The notes under the pieces are model-generated. The model had not been told where the DNA came from, did no database searches, and saw only the letters and a list, made by a program, of their open reading frames with translations. From Ziziphus jujuba (lineage: Eukaryota > Streptophyta > Magnoliopsida > Rosales > Rhamnaceae): a stretch of 64,000 nt of DNA. Position 1 is the first letter of the stretch. Each line of letters opens with the position of its first letter. Positions 33,721-45,299 of this stretch are shown here, one piece after another. The position numbers and the translations under genes were made by a program. The stretch covers positions 30,228,501 to 30,292,500 of the forward strand of contig NC_083380.1 in assembly GCF_031755915.1 (NCBI RefSeq), given 5' to 3'.

Positions 33721-36612
33721 TTTTAATAATAAAGTTCAAGTTTGGTAAAAGCCAAAAACATGAAAGATTAAATTGCTAATTAATAGAAAAAGAACTACTA
33801 AAAATTGAAATGGGCAAAGAGGGAATAAATATATAATTGAGCCAATAAATGATTGTCCCGATTAATTTGCTTTGCAATTTCGCCATTAGTCCAATTTTTC
33901 TATTCCAAATCTTTTCCTTTGACATCCAATCGAATCATGGATAATCAAATCAAAATCTAAAAAAATATCTACGGCATTGAAGTTCGTCGATTAACCTTAT
34001 TCTTAAATAAAGATTAAATCAAAACAAATTACTAAGGCTTGATTTTACTCTTTCTATAATCAGATCAAAGTGGGTCCCATTTAAAAGAAATGCACAGTAA
34101 AATTATGCTTGGATTCGGATGAGATATAGGCAAATAAATCAATTTTTTTTTATTAAGAATCTGTTTGACAAAGCTGTTTAAAAGCTCTATATAATGGATA
34201 AATTTTTTTTTATCAAAAAATATAGATATTTGGGAATAGTCAACAAATAATTCTTAAAAATAATAATAATAATAATAAATATTTTAGAAAAATTTAAATT
34301 TTAAATTTTTTTTATTAAAAAAAAAATTTTTAATTGAAAATTCAATAAACATTTAATGCAGTTTTTTTTGTATAATTGAATATTTATTAAATTTTTAAAA
34401 AAAATTTTATTTAAAAAAATATATTATACAAAACTTTAAAACAAAAACTCTAGCTCTATCATTTAATTTTAATTAAAAAATAAAAGATAAATGCCTAATT
34501 GGTTTATTGGACTTTCAATTAAAGTGGATTTTAAATGGACCAACAATCAAGATATATGATTGTCTATAGGTTAAAAGCCCAACAAGGGTTTTGACTTTTA
34601 AGTTAACTCAATTGTATGAACCAGCAGACTTTTAAATTAATAGTCATATCTAATAAATGACTATTGAAACTTTTACCTAACAATTGCTTTCAAGTATCAA
34701 ACTATAAATTTATTAACTGACATGTAACTCAACCAAATTAAGAGTTGCTAAGTAATATGTTCAGCAAACCAAGATGTTTTGAGTATCTCTACAAAGTCAA
34801 GAGTAGACAGATAAATATTAAAAAATGTTTGCATATGACGGACACTTTGAAGGATGTCAACCTAGTTGGATGTCTTTTTATTCTGGTGATGCATAAGTCT
34901 TTTAGTTTAAATGTAGTAAAATTATTTCTTTAAATTTCCCAAATCAAATAACCTAAGCAAATATATTTGGGTTATAAGAAAATCTAAAGTCACCAAAAAT
35001 ATTTTCAATGAACTATAGTCGACTTGATTCCATAAAGGATACGTAGGCAACCTAATCCAACGCTAGGTGTAGTTCAAATTTCAAATAAATCATCCAATTT
35101 CAAATTTTCATATTTTCAAATTAAACCCACATTTTCCAAATAAACAACAAAATCGTTTTTAGAACTACAAGTGGCTTGATCCATTTAAAAAGGGTATATA
35201 GACAGCTCGATCATTCTAACTGAGGGTAATTGGAAAATTATTTTTAAAACTATTTTCTCCTAAGATATAATTGGAATCAAAGCATATTCTAAATATTATA
35301 ATTAAGGGTTATACAGCGTTTAATGAGTAAAACTATAATTTAATAAACTCTTAGGTCTTTAAATAGGGTATAGGTGAAATATTAATATGTGAATGTTAAA
35401 TTTTTCATAATTATGAATAACCCAAAACTTTGAGAAAGTTAAAGTTTTCTCAAAATTCTTTAATTTCTTCTTCTTTTTTATTTTTTATTTTATTTTATTT
35501 TATTTTTTGAAGAAATATAATGAACATAGTGGGATGTCTCTTGATCCAAAACTAATCAAACCTAAACATGAAGGTTAATAATACCAATAATCATCGTCAT
35601 GTAAGTGGTCCCTAGGAGCAAAGTAAATTTTAGAAGGACGCCCTCTAATTTTTACTTTTTGCATATATATGCCAATTTTTTGGGAAATTACTTACCACTT
35701 TAAGCCATATCAATTAGAGGGAAAACTACTCTTATTAGGGTTTAATATATATATATATATATATTTTAGTTCATCTTTCTAAAAGATAACAAATCCAGAA
35801 AAAAAATAATAATAATAAAAATACTTGTTGTCAGGATTTCCAACTGATCTGCCAAACACAAACATCTTTGATTGTCTTAAAACGAAAAAAAAAAAAAAGA
35901 AAAAAAAAAAAAGAATGTTAAAGAAGAGAAAGAAGATGCTTCGGTGCTCAAACCTGGTGACGGTTTGTAAATTTGCTTTTCCTCCTTATTCTCATCTCCA
36001 ATTCTATGTTTTTCTTTTATGAGTTCAATATCCCTGCATATATATATATATAATATGTATATTAATTTATAATTATGTATAATGTGAGGGTAAATTATTC
36101 ATTATATCTCGCAAAATCGAAGTGGGTCCTCTGCTTTTGATTTTAATAAATTTTGTCGATATTTTATTAAAAAAAAAAAAAAAAAGTTGGATTTAAAGCA
36201 TTGGATTTTGATAGTCTCTGTGTTAACTTGTAATGACTATGAATTATAATCTTCAAATTGGGATTTTGAAGAATGAAAATGACATTCACAAACAATTTCA
36301 AACCATTAAATTATTCTCTTCGCAATATAATGAGTGTGTAAAACGCATACATCTCTGTTTATTAGATTCTATTATTTATTTATTTATTTATTTAATTTTC
36401 TAAATAATTAATCTTTTTTCCCCCTATAACAGACGGTAAAATTTGGCTTTAGATTGTTCTTAAAACTAAACTGGTATCAGAACATTTTATTAAATTGGTT
36501 TCTTAATCCTGTGAGCATCAAGCACAGAAGGGACTAAGAGATAGCATTTTTTTTTTTTCTTGTGTTTGCAAAAAACTCTGATGAATAAAAGTATGACATA
36601 GCTTGAGAGTCT
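33721..36612. other. AT-rich intergenic DNA with faint retroelement traces
   Basis: No coding frame is supported. At 35018-35058 and 35168-35212 there are two related motifs (CTTGATTCC...AAGGATACGTAGGCA and CTTGATCC...AGGGTATATAGACAG) of a kind I associate with LTRs of plant Ty3/gypsy Tat-type elements. At 36471 a TGGTATCAGAAC word resembles a primer-binding site. Both are weak. Microsatellites occur at 35746-35762 and about 36041-36051. Confidence 0.35.
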
Positions 36613-36716
36613 CGTTACAACAAATGTGATTATTTATAAACATGATTTGATTAGAATTTTTGTTCGTTACAACAAATGTGATTATTTATAAACATGATTT
36701 GATTAGAATTTTTGTT
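36613..36716. repeat. Exact 52-bp tandem duplication
   Basis: Two identical copies (36613-36664 and 36665-36716) beginning CGTTACAACAAATGTG. A recent local duplication with no sign of function. Confidence 0.9.
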
Positions 36717-37383
36717 TCATGTGCCTCGGACTTGGTGTATTTCTTTTGAAGTATGTACTTGGTTGGAAAGTTTTTCCCTGTTAGAAAGAAACAATTTTGT
36801 TGAAACTATTTGTTTAGATTCACTTGCTTAAGAATTGTTCCTTCTTTCAGTCAGATTTGTTCCTTTTTGTCATATGGTAAAAAATTAGGATTCAGGAATG
36901 ACAGCTTCTGAATTTTGACAATGAGAAGAACTTGGAAATAATAATAAGAAAAAGAAATTGTAAATTTTTTAACTTTTTTTAACTTCCTAACCTGTACAAC
37001 CTTACTTGATAATGTTTCTTATAAGGACTAGCACTTTCATGAAAACTCGAATTCATCTAGCAAAATGAATGGACATGTTAAATACACCTTAGCATGTCAG
37101 AATCAGATGACAATAGAAACAGTTCATGTCTCTTCCATGTAAATATGCATCCTCAGAAAGTATTATATGATCGAAAAATGATAATTAATTTGTAATTTTG
37201 ATAACTAGTTTTAGTCGAGAAGCATCTTGTATATTTCCCATCTTCTAGAATTGATATAAGCATAATTGATTGGTCAACAAAAGGAAAAATATGACTTAAA
37301 CCAAAAGAAATATGTTTTTGGTTTCATTTTTCTGTTTTTTGTTTTGGCTGTCAACCTCACATTGATTGATGTTTTTCTATCAG

Positions 37384-38576
37384 ATTTTTCAAAGGCCAAA
37401 TGTCCAATGAATTGTGACGTTTCCATTCTTCTTGTGCATAGATGCGACCAACTCAAGCATATGTCTGATGATTCTTTGAAACAACTTCCACAGTAAGGTT
37501 TTTAACTTGTCTATGTTCACCTCATGATGAACTGTGGAATGAGTTCATTACAGGCTGCTTGATTTCTACATATTTCTTTTTTATATCTATCTATCAGATT
37601 TTTAGTTATCTCGTCTCAGACTCTTATATTATAGAATCTGATTTCGTGTTCAGAGTGTTTGAGAAAGTGCTGCAATATGTTAAACGTTTCAGTCACTTCA
37701 CTAATCAGGATGCTGTAAAGCAAGTTAGAGAGTATCCTTCTTTCTTAATACAATGTTCTTATACCTTCATTGTAAATTTTCTGGAAATTTTTCTTTCACA
37801 CAGTGTTGACATAGTTCCGGGACTAGCTTCCTACCTGGTCCTGAGTTGCAATTTGATCATGCTGTTAGTATGCAAATGCCTTTGGTTTGGTAAAGCTGTC
37901 ATTTGTTTAGTTACTAATTGTGCATAGCTTGTGGTTGTGGTCTCTGTAGCTAGAAATCTGGTTTGTGATTTTATATCAAATGCTTGACAATTGAGAGAAC
38001 CTTTCTTAAAGAGAAATCACATAGGATGAGTGGAAAAATTTGTTCAAATAAATTCTTTTATATGTGGTTTTGTTCCTTTCTTTTGTAGACTTGGATTACA
38101 TATACTTGCAAAAAAGTTGTGTAATTAGCTTTTGTTACTTAACCATATTGCAGAGTCCTTAGTAGATACCATTTAGCATAATATGAGGTACCTTTTCTCA
38201 TCACTGAAATATGGAATTATAAGACATGTTTTTTGTGTTGAAATAATAATAAGCTTAACTAGTACCCTATTTTTATTATACTTTACAGCTAGCTGTGCTT
38301 GGAAATCTTTGCCCTGAAACTGTAGAGGAAGCTAATGCTCTTGTGCCTTCTCTAAAGGTAAATCAAATGCCTTGTGATTATGGCTCTTCTTTTGGTACCT
38401 TTCGTCTTCATGAACAAAAACTTAGGTTATATATATATATATAGATATATATATATATATATATATATATAACCAATTTGGATTTCCTAAATTTGCAGAC
38501 GAAAGGACGAAGCCATGACGATGAAGCAATAGAGAAATTGTTGAATGACCTACTAATGGTAAAGAAATTTGAGTGA
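37384..38576 (+). pseudogene. RNA polymerase II subunit RPB4 (NRPB4-like), disrupted
   Basis: RPB4 pairs with RPB7 as the stalk of RNA polymerase II. Five exons with GT-AG introns follow the plant gene: 37384-about 37492 (FSKAKCPMNCDVSILL), 37654-37731 (VFEKVLQYVKRF), 38154-38187, 38289-38357 (LAVLGNLCPETVEEA) and 38499-38576 (TKGRSHDDEAIEKLL, ending KKFE-stop). Exon phases join correctly. Two defects: the first exon with the start codon is not recognisable upstream, and exon 4 has an in-frame TAA at 38179-38181 where the family has Glu. It is thus probably a pseudogene, though well preserved. A more decayed copy lies at 31140-31700. Introns include a TA microsatellite (38428-38470). Confidence 0.85.
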
Positions 38577-39837
38577 GTTTCTCAGAGTTTTCTTTTACTT
38601 CAAAATGAATAAAACATATCTAGTTGTGGTAGACTATATATCTTTTGCCTTACTCCATTGCCAATAAGATGCTAATGTTGAACACAGAGTACTTCAGCTG
38701 GTTGTTGTACCCAAATTTCAACTTTATCCTTATTTCCTTTGTACTTTTTAACGTGAAGTTCATATTTCCTTAAGCAAATAGCATTACCATTTGAGATCAA
38801 ATTATGTCAAATTAATAAATAGAAAAGGGCAATATTAGTTCACTTTTTCTTTTTTTTTTTTTAAGGGATTTAACATAATCCAAATTTGACAAAAATCAGA
38901 AATTTCAAGAGCTCATATGAAAATGTTTTTTGCTGTAACATACTCATAGCCCACAAAACATGGGCCTGGTGATATGGGCCCTAGGCCTTTCTTTTTGACA
39001 GGCCCAAACAATGAAATTACCGTTGGACTACAATGGCCAAGATATAAGGAAAATTTGGCCCAATATCCTTGTTTTAAAGGCTTTAATGAAATGATTTTTT
39101 CGAAAAATAGCCACCTTACAACTCCATTTCAGAAAAATAGCAAAAAAATTTTTTTTTTAAATAGCCACTTTGGGACAAAAATACCCTTGATAAAATTAAA
39201 AATTACGCAAAAGGTTTTTTTTTTACCCTTTCCTTCTTCCTCTACACGGCCGTTCGTGGGGTTTCTCTAAGGTCACTCTTTGCATCTCATCTCCTCTCAC
39301 TCTCATTTTTTTGTATTTTCTCATATCTCAAATTAAACTCAGATAAAAATTTTATCTTTTTTCTTATTAGATGAAAGTAAGGAAATATGTGTTTTTTTTG
39401 TTTTTTCTCTTTCTCTTTTTTCTTGTATTTTTTATTAGTTTAGGATTTTTTAAGCTTTTTATTTAATATGGGTATGCAAAAAATTAATTTATGAGCTGTT
39501 ATATGTGATTTTAAAAATATTTAGGTGGCATATGGTTTGAAAATGGGGAAAATTTTGTGTAAAACTGAAAAATTGCGAAAAATAGTAAAAACGGAGGAAA
39601 TTTGGCAAAAAAGATGAACCTCCGCCAATTTCCTCCAGTTTATCAGTTTTCTCAAAATTTTCACCAATTTTTCGCCAATTTTCCGCCTGTAGGAAAAAGC
39701 TATATTTGGCCCCCAAAAAAAAAAAAAAAAAACAGAATCAACTTTTTTAATACAGTTAATATGTTTGTTTAGTATTATTCAAAATTTTATACATTTGTTG
39801 ATTTAGTTTAACGTTATTGATTTAATTTTGTAGTAAA

Positions 39838-42411
39838 ATGGAAGATGATGACATTGTAATTGCGGTTTTATACAATGGAACATTGGTACAAAATGATGGT
39901 GGTAATTGGGAATATCGAAATGGTAAAAATATAATGGTTTCCATCGGCAAGAGATGCACAAAATCAGAGTTAGAGGATAAGATTTTCAATTCTATTGAGA
40001 TAGATCAGATAGATCGAAATGAATATTTGCTAAAGCTAAAATGGATATATGGACGATGTGCATAAAAGTTGGATCCTACAGAAATACGATGTGATAGGGA
40101 TGTGAAATGCTTTCTTCAAGAAGTGAGGAATGGAGGGATGACAATGATGCGGTGTCCATTGTATGTTGAGGTAATTTCGAAAGTTGAACATGTATGTAGA
40201 AATGTTCATCAAACAGCATTTTTTTCGGATAGTGGGAGTAATCTTCATTCTTTTTCTTGTCCTCCAATTGGCATTCGTCTACCACAAGCTTCCAGTACTG
40301 AACCTATTCAAGCTACATCTTAGGAAATTATGGTTCAAGAAACTCAGTTTAGAGATCAAGTTGATGTTTGTGGGGCCTGGACATCATTTAACATCCACGA
40401 AGGAGTTAATGTTGGAGGTGACTATGCTGAACGGTTTCGTAACGATGAAGAGTATGAGCAGTTGCATCATATTGATCATGATGAGAATTACAATGCAGCA
40501 GGGGATGATGTTGATCATAATGATGTAGATTTTGATCATGAGTTGCCAGACAATGATAATGATATGCATCCTGAAATGAACAATGAAGGAGTTGATGATG
40601 TTAGGGTTCATCGTGCTACAAGTGACCATATATCATCGAGCAATAGAAGTGGTTCTATGGCCATATTTTCGTCAAAGTTCACTGGCTGTGAGAGCATAGT
40701 AGCTGGACAATTATTTCGCAACAAACATGACCTACAGAATAAACTGAGTATCTATTGCATGCGAGAAAATAAGGAGTTCAAGGTGACACGGTCAACTACA
40801 CAACAGTACGAGGTTGTATGCTAGGAAAATACTTATAAATGGCGACTACGTGCAACCACATTTAAAAATGGAGAAATATTTATTGTGAGAATTTTTGATA
40901 ATGTATACAGTTGCTCGTTAGATATCGTGCATCGAGAACATAAGCAGGCCAGTAGCCGGGCTATCGCGCAATGTATCAAATCTAAATATGAAGGTATTGC
41001 ACGTGTTTACAAACCCAAAGAAATTCAACATGATTTTTTACAAAAATATGGGATGAATATAAGCTACAAGAAGGCATAGAGAGGTAAAGAGTATGCACTT
41101 AACAGTGTTAGGGGATCTCCAGAGGAGAATTTTGCTAAGTTACCTGCCTACTGTTATGAGTTAGTGTCGAAGAACCCTGGGACTGTTACACGTATCAAAA
41201 CAGACGATAATAACAATTTTGTATATTTCTTTATGGCGATTGGAGCAAGCATTAGGGGATTTAAATCTCACATAAGACCCGTGTTGCCTGTTGTTGCAAC
41301 TACATTGAAAGGGAAATACAAAGGGTACATGTATATTGCATCGGGCATGGATGGCAATAAGCAAATATATCCTTTGGCTTTCGGCATTGATGATGGAGAG
41401 AACGAGCAAGCATATACATGGTTTTTCCAAAACCTCAAGGATGCCATCGGAGATTTTCCGGATTTGGTGTTTGTGAGTGATAGACACCCCGCTATTGAAA
41501 GGGCATTACACAAAGTTTTTCCCAATGTATACTATACGTTTTGCACGTACCATATAAGCAGAAATATTAAAGCAAATGGACATGCAAAAGATGAATCAAT
41601 AATACAATGTTTCATGCTCGCAGCTAGTGCATATTTGGTTGAAGATTTTGAGTTTTATATGGGGCAAATTGAGGCAAAAACCAGTAGAACTGCCCTGTAC
41701 ATTCGATCATATGACCCTACAAGGTAGGCACGTTCTCTACGACCATGTAGAAGGTACACTATCATGACCACCAATATTGCAGAAATCTTGAATGGCATTT
41801 TGCTAGATGCTAGAGAGATGCCAATAGTAGCATTAATAAAGTACATATGGGATTTACTGCAAAGGTGGTTTTATGAGTGATGTACTGCAGGTGCAAAATT
41901 GACAAAGCCTGTGACTGACCATATGGAAGAGCAACTCAAACTACGAAATTTGGAGTCCATCGGACTACGCGTGAAAGCCATTAATATGCATGAATTTCTT
42001 GTGGAAGGTGGGAGTTTGAGGGGTACAGTTAATCTCCAATCAAAAACATGCTCATGCAAAGTCTTCGATCTTGATCAATATCCTTGTGATCATTGTATTG
42101 CCGCTTGTAAAGACCGAAAAATTGCTCCTTATGGCATGTGTTCTCATTACTACACCGCGGATGCATATCGTGCAGTTTATGCTGAGTCCATTTATCCTTT
42201 GTTAGATGAAAAACAGTGGCATGTCCCAGATGACGTGGCAAGTCGCATTGTTCTTCCACCAAGATGGATACGTAGGCGAGCCGGTAGACCAAGGATGCAA
42301 CGCATACCATCCAAAGGTGAAGATGTTATTGGACGTAGATGTAGCCGATGCGGTGGTGTTAGACATTATAGGCATAGATGTACGAATCCATTATCTTATG
42401 CTTCGAATTAG
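39838..42411 (+). pseudogene. mudrA: MURA-type transposase, six in-frame stops
   Basis: The reading frame stays the same from ATG 39838 to the stop near 42409, with no frameshift. In order: an N-terminal domain starting DDDIVIAVLYNGT, an acidic Asn/Asp-rich linker, the Mutator DNA-binding region (LSIYCMRENKEFKV), the MULE catalytic domain (FMAIGASIRGF ... VFVSDRHPAIERAL ... TTNIAEILNG), a SWIM zinc finger (CSCKVFDLDQYPCDHC) and a C-terminal CCHC knuckle (RCSRCGGVRHYRHRC). In-frame stops fall at about 40063, 40321, 40822, 41077, 41725 and 41878; two replace a Trp present in the related copy at 61312. The first catalytic Asp of the VDG motif is Val here. The enzyme is dead. Confidence 0.95.
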
Positions 42412-42789
42412 AAAGTTTTAATTTAGTGTTATGGTTTAATATGTTTTGATAATTATTTCATATATTGGATATAATATTTTCTACTCCACGGTGGAAGATT
42501 TATTAGCAATCTTTTTCTTTTTTTTTGAATTTAATCCCAAATGAAAAGAGGCTTTCTGGAATTGATTTTCAATCTTTAGTTTACATATCATTTTATGAAA
42601 TGTCCAAATGATTTTGAAAAGAAAAACAAACATATATCATTTTTTTCTTTATTTAAAATGGTTATTGATTTTAAATGTCACTACATTTTTTATTAATTCC
42701 ATCTTCATCTTCTATAATATTTGTCTCCACTCCCAATTTTTTTACCCTACTATTAACTTATATAATCTATTAAAAAATGATTTTCCAAG

Positions 42790-42965
42790 TGGAGGAAATT
42801 AGTTTCTAATAGGAGTAAAAATTATTCAACGATTTCCGCTTGGAGCAAATTTTTTTCAACAGGAGGAAAACTATTTCCGCTTGGAGGAAAAATTTTCCAC
42901 CTGGCAGAAATTTATCCAGAGGCTTCAATTTATCTTCATATGGGATTTCTGACTGGAGGAAAGCA
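42790..42965. repeat. GGAGGAAA minisatellite (first patch)
   Basis: Irregular repeats of GGAGGAAA and TTTCC(A/G)C(C/T)TGGAGGAAAA, related to the longer array at 44990-45275. Confidence 0.65.
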
Positions 42966-43161
42966 TAATGAAATTCTAATAAATAAACATGGCACATTTC
43001 TTATAAGGTCAATTACTTATCCTTACATCAATACCACATTTTTATCTTTGTTAAATGAACATTATAAGCCACCATTATATTTACAATTAAAAGTCAAATA
43101 TAATAAATAATATGCATCTATAAATATGACAAAAGGAAAGAAAAATGCATCACCACTCAAC

Positions 43162-44954
43162 TCATATGCTTAGTTCTTTGTTGTAAGCCTCATATGCATA
43201 CTTCTTCCTAAAGAACTCCATGTCATCTTATGTGAATGTCACTGGTAATCTAGCATGTAAAAATTCGATGGTCTTGAGTGTAAACATGCCACAGTTACCA
43301 TTACAAAAAAAAAAAAAACAATTATTATAACATTTATTAGTATTATTAGAACCATATTCAATAGTTAATATTTATTCAACAAACATGTACGTACTAAGGG
43401 GTTTTACCCGTTACTTTGCTGAGGGGTATTTTGTGCCAATTCACATGTAAACTCATCAACGAAGTCTACAAGATCCAGCCACTGCTCATAAAAGGATTCA
43501 AACCAGCGCATAATGGGATGGAGTTGTTGGAGGTTGGGATGGAGTCGATGGTTCAACATGAACATGAGCAGCAACTCATGCAGTCGATGATGAAGGCTGG
43601 TCTGTCGGCTTATGTCCCATTCGCTGCCTCCCTCCTTTTCCCATAATTTCCACAGACGCCTCTTTCCGTTTCTTACTTTTTCCACTTCTTGTAAGTGGAA
43701 AACCTTCATCTTTTTCATCATGACTTGCCTGTGGTGGCTTGTCTCGAACAGCAGGTGCAACATTGTATGGAGTACTGTCATGACGTACATCCCATGCCAA
43801 GTTGCCGATATATGCATTCTCAAATTCAGTCACATTCATTAAGCTATGAACGGGATACTACAAAAGACAAAAGGGATTATCATCAAGTGATTAGTAAGTA
43901 ATACTAATATTCGTACAAATACTGCAAAAGTGTATAAATAATATTACTATGTTGGAATGTATATTTATATATATATATTTGTACATATAAGTGGAAGAAC
44001 TCATATACTTACATCATGATGATCGAAGAGTTCAGTGGCCTTCTCAAGTCTTGGCATTTGTGAAATATGCCAATTAAGAATTCGAGAGAATGCCATGTCC
44101 GGCAACTTCTTTTCGAATGCTTGACCCAACAAAGGAATTGTCTCAAAACCCCAAATTTGTCAAACAATTAATTAATAATGAATAAGTAAAGAAATACACA
44201 CCATAAATACAAGTGTAACAAACTTTAAATAATAGTGTAACAAACTTACTATGAAAGCCAAAGGAAACCCACAAAGACTATAACTCTTTGACTTGTTTAA
44301 AGCCATGGACTCTCTATGCTCAAAAGCACTCTTCAACGATCTAATGGTGGTAGTATATGATAAAGTACCCCATGGATAGTTATTGAAGTACTCTAAATCG
44401 TCCACCATCTCCAAGTGATTATGAGGTGCGGTGGCCATGCTTTCTTTGCCTAGAAGAACCGTCTCTAGGAAATATAATAAAGCCAACTTCAATCTATCAT
44501 CGTCGGCTTCATCATTGTCTTGACACTGTGCAGTCATGAAAGCTTCGGTTATCTCTGAGTTAGTGACCTTTCGCTTTCCGCCAAAATACGTGTCACTAAT
44601 ACGAGTAGAGATGTTAACTCGCCTATTGGGTTCGTAACCAAACCGTAGACCTGTAATTATGGTGAAGTCTCTCTGTGTAAATCTAGCACCATGCCCTCCA
44701 AAATTGAATACCATAGAATCCTTGTTGTCGCAAACACACTGCCTATACAGCATGCTGTTGACGATGTGGCCACTAAATTGTATCTTGTTGGCCTTCAAAA
44801 AGTGGCCAAAACAGCTATCCTCAAACTTCTTTATTTGGACTAGAGTCAGCTTGAACTTAATATCTGACACGGCTTTCCAGAAGTTCGATCTACAATTAAC
44901 CTTTGCCCTCGATATCTCCGAGTCCCAAAACCTTCGTTGGTAATGTGAATCCAT
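43162..44954 (-). pseudogene. DUF1985 / ULP1-like cysteine protease gene (Kaonashi type)
   Basis: Exon 1 (44954-44250) encodes a DUF1985 domain (FNFGGHGARFTQRDFTIITGL) and ends at a GTAAGT donor. Exon 2 (44156-44013) encodes WGFETIPLLGQAFEKK and also ends at GTAAGT, but its acceptor reads AA instead of AG. A Ser/Lys-rich segment follows (43855-about 43410). The last exon (about 43300-43162) encodes NCGMFTLKTIEFL, which fits the catalytic-cysteine end of ULP1 (C48) SUMO proteases, with a TAA inside. The catalytic His/Asp core is missing. ULP1 enzymes cut SUMO from proteins; such genes travel inside Kaonashi MULEs. Several internal stops make it a pseudogene. Confidence 0.85.
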
Positions 44955-44989
44955 TTATCTACAAATCAAATACAACAAAGCATAATAGA

Positions 44990-45275
44990 TGGAGGAAAAG
45001 TTTTTTCCAACACGAGGAAAGCCTGGAGGAGAATTTTTCAGCCTGGAGGAGAATTTTTCCGCCTGGGGGAATAAATTTTCCGCCTGGAGGAAAAATTTTC
45101 CTCTTGGAGGAAACAGTTTCCTCTAGGAGGAAAATGTTTTCTGCCTGGAGTAAAAAAATTTCCTCCTGGAGGAAAAAGTTGCCTCCAGGAGGAAAATGTC
45201 TTCCGCCTGGAGTAAAAAAATTTCCTCCAGGAGGAAAAAAAGAGGAAATATTTTCCTCCGGGTGGAAAATTTTCT
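44990..45275. repeat. Self-complementary GGAGGAAA minisatellite
   Basis: About ten imperfect units of 25-30 bp built on CC(T/A)GGAGGAAAA and TTTTTCC(G/T)CC. Neighbouring words TTTCCTCC and GGAGGAAA pair with each other, so the array can fold into many hairpins. The plus-strand frame reads as a Pro-Gly-Gly-Lys repeat but is a by-product. Patches at 42790-42965 and 39540-39700 share the words. Confidence 0.8.
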
Positions 45276-45299
45276 AGAACCTAAATAACATACACCTAA

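Noticed and set aside
44903..45277. Frame encoding a Phe-Pro-Pro-Gly-Gly-Lys repeat protein
   Set aside because: It is the translation of a minisatellite in a transposon, with irregular unit lengths. There is no sign of selection on the protein.
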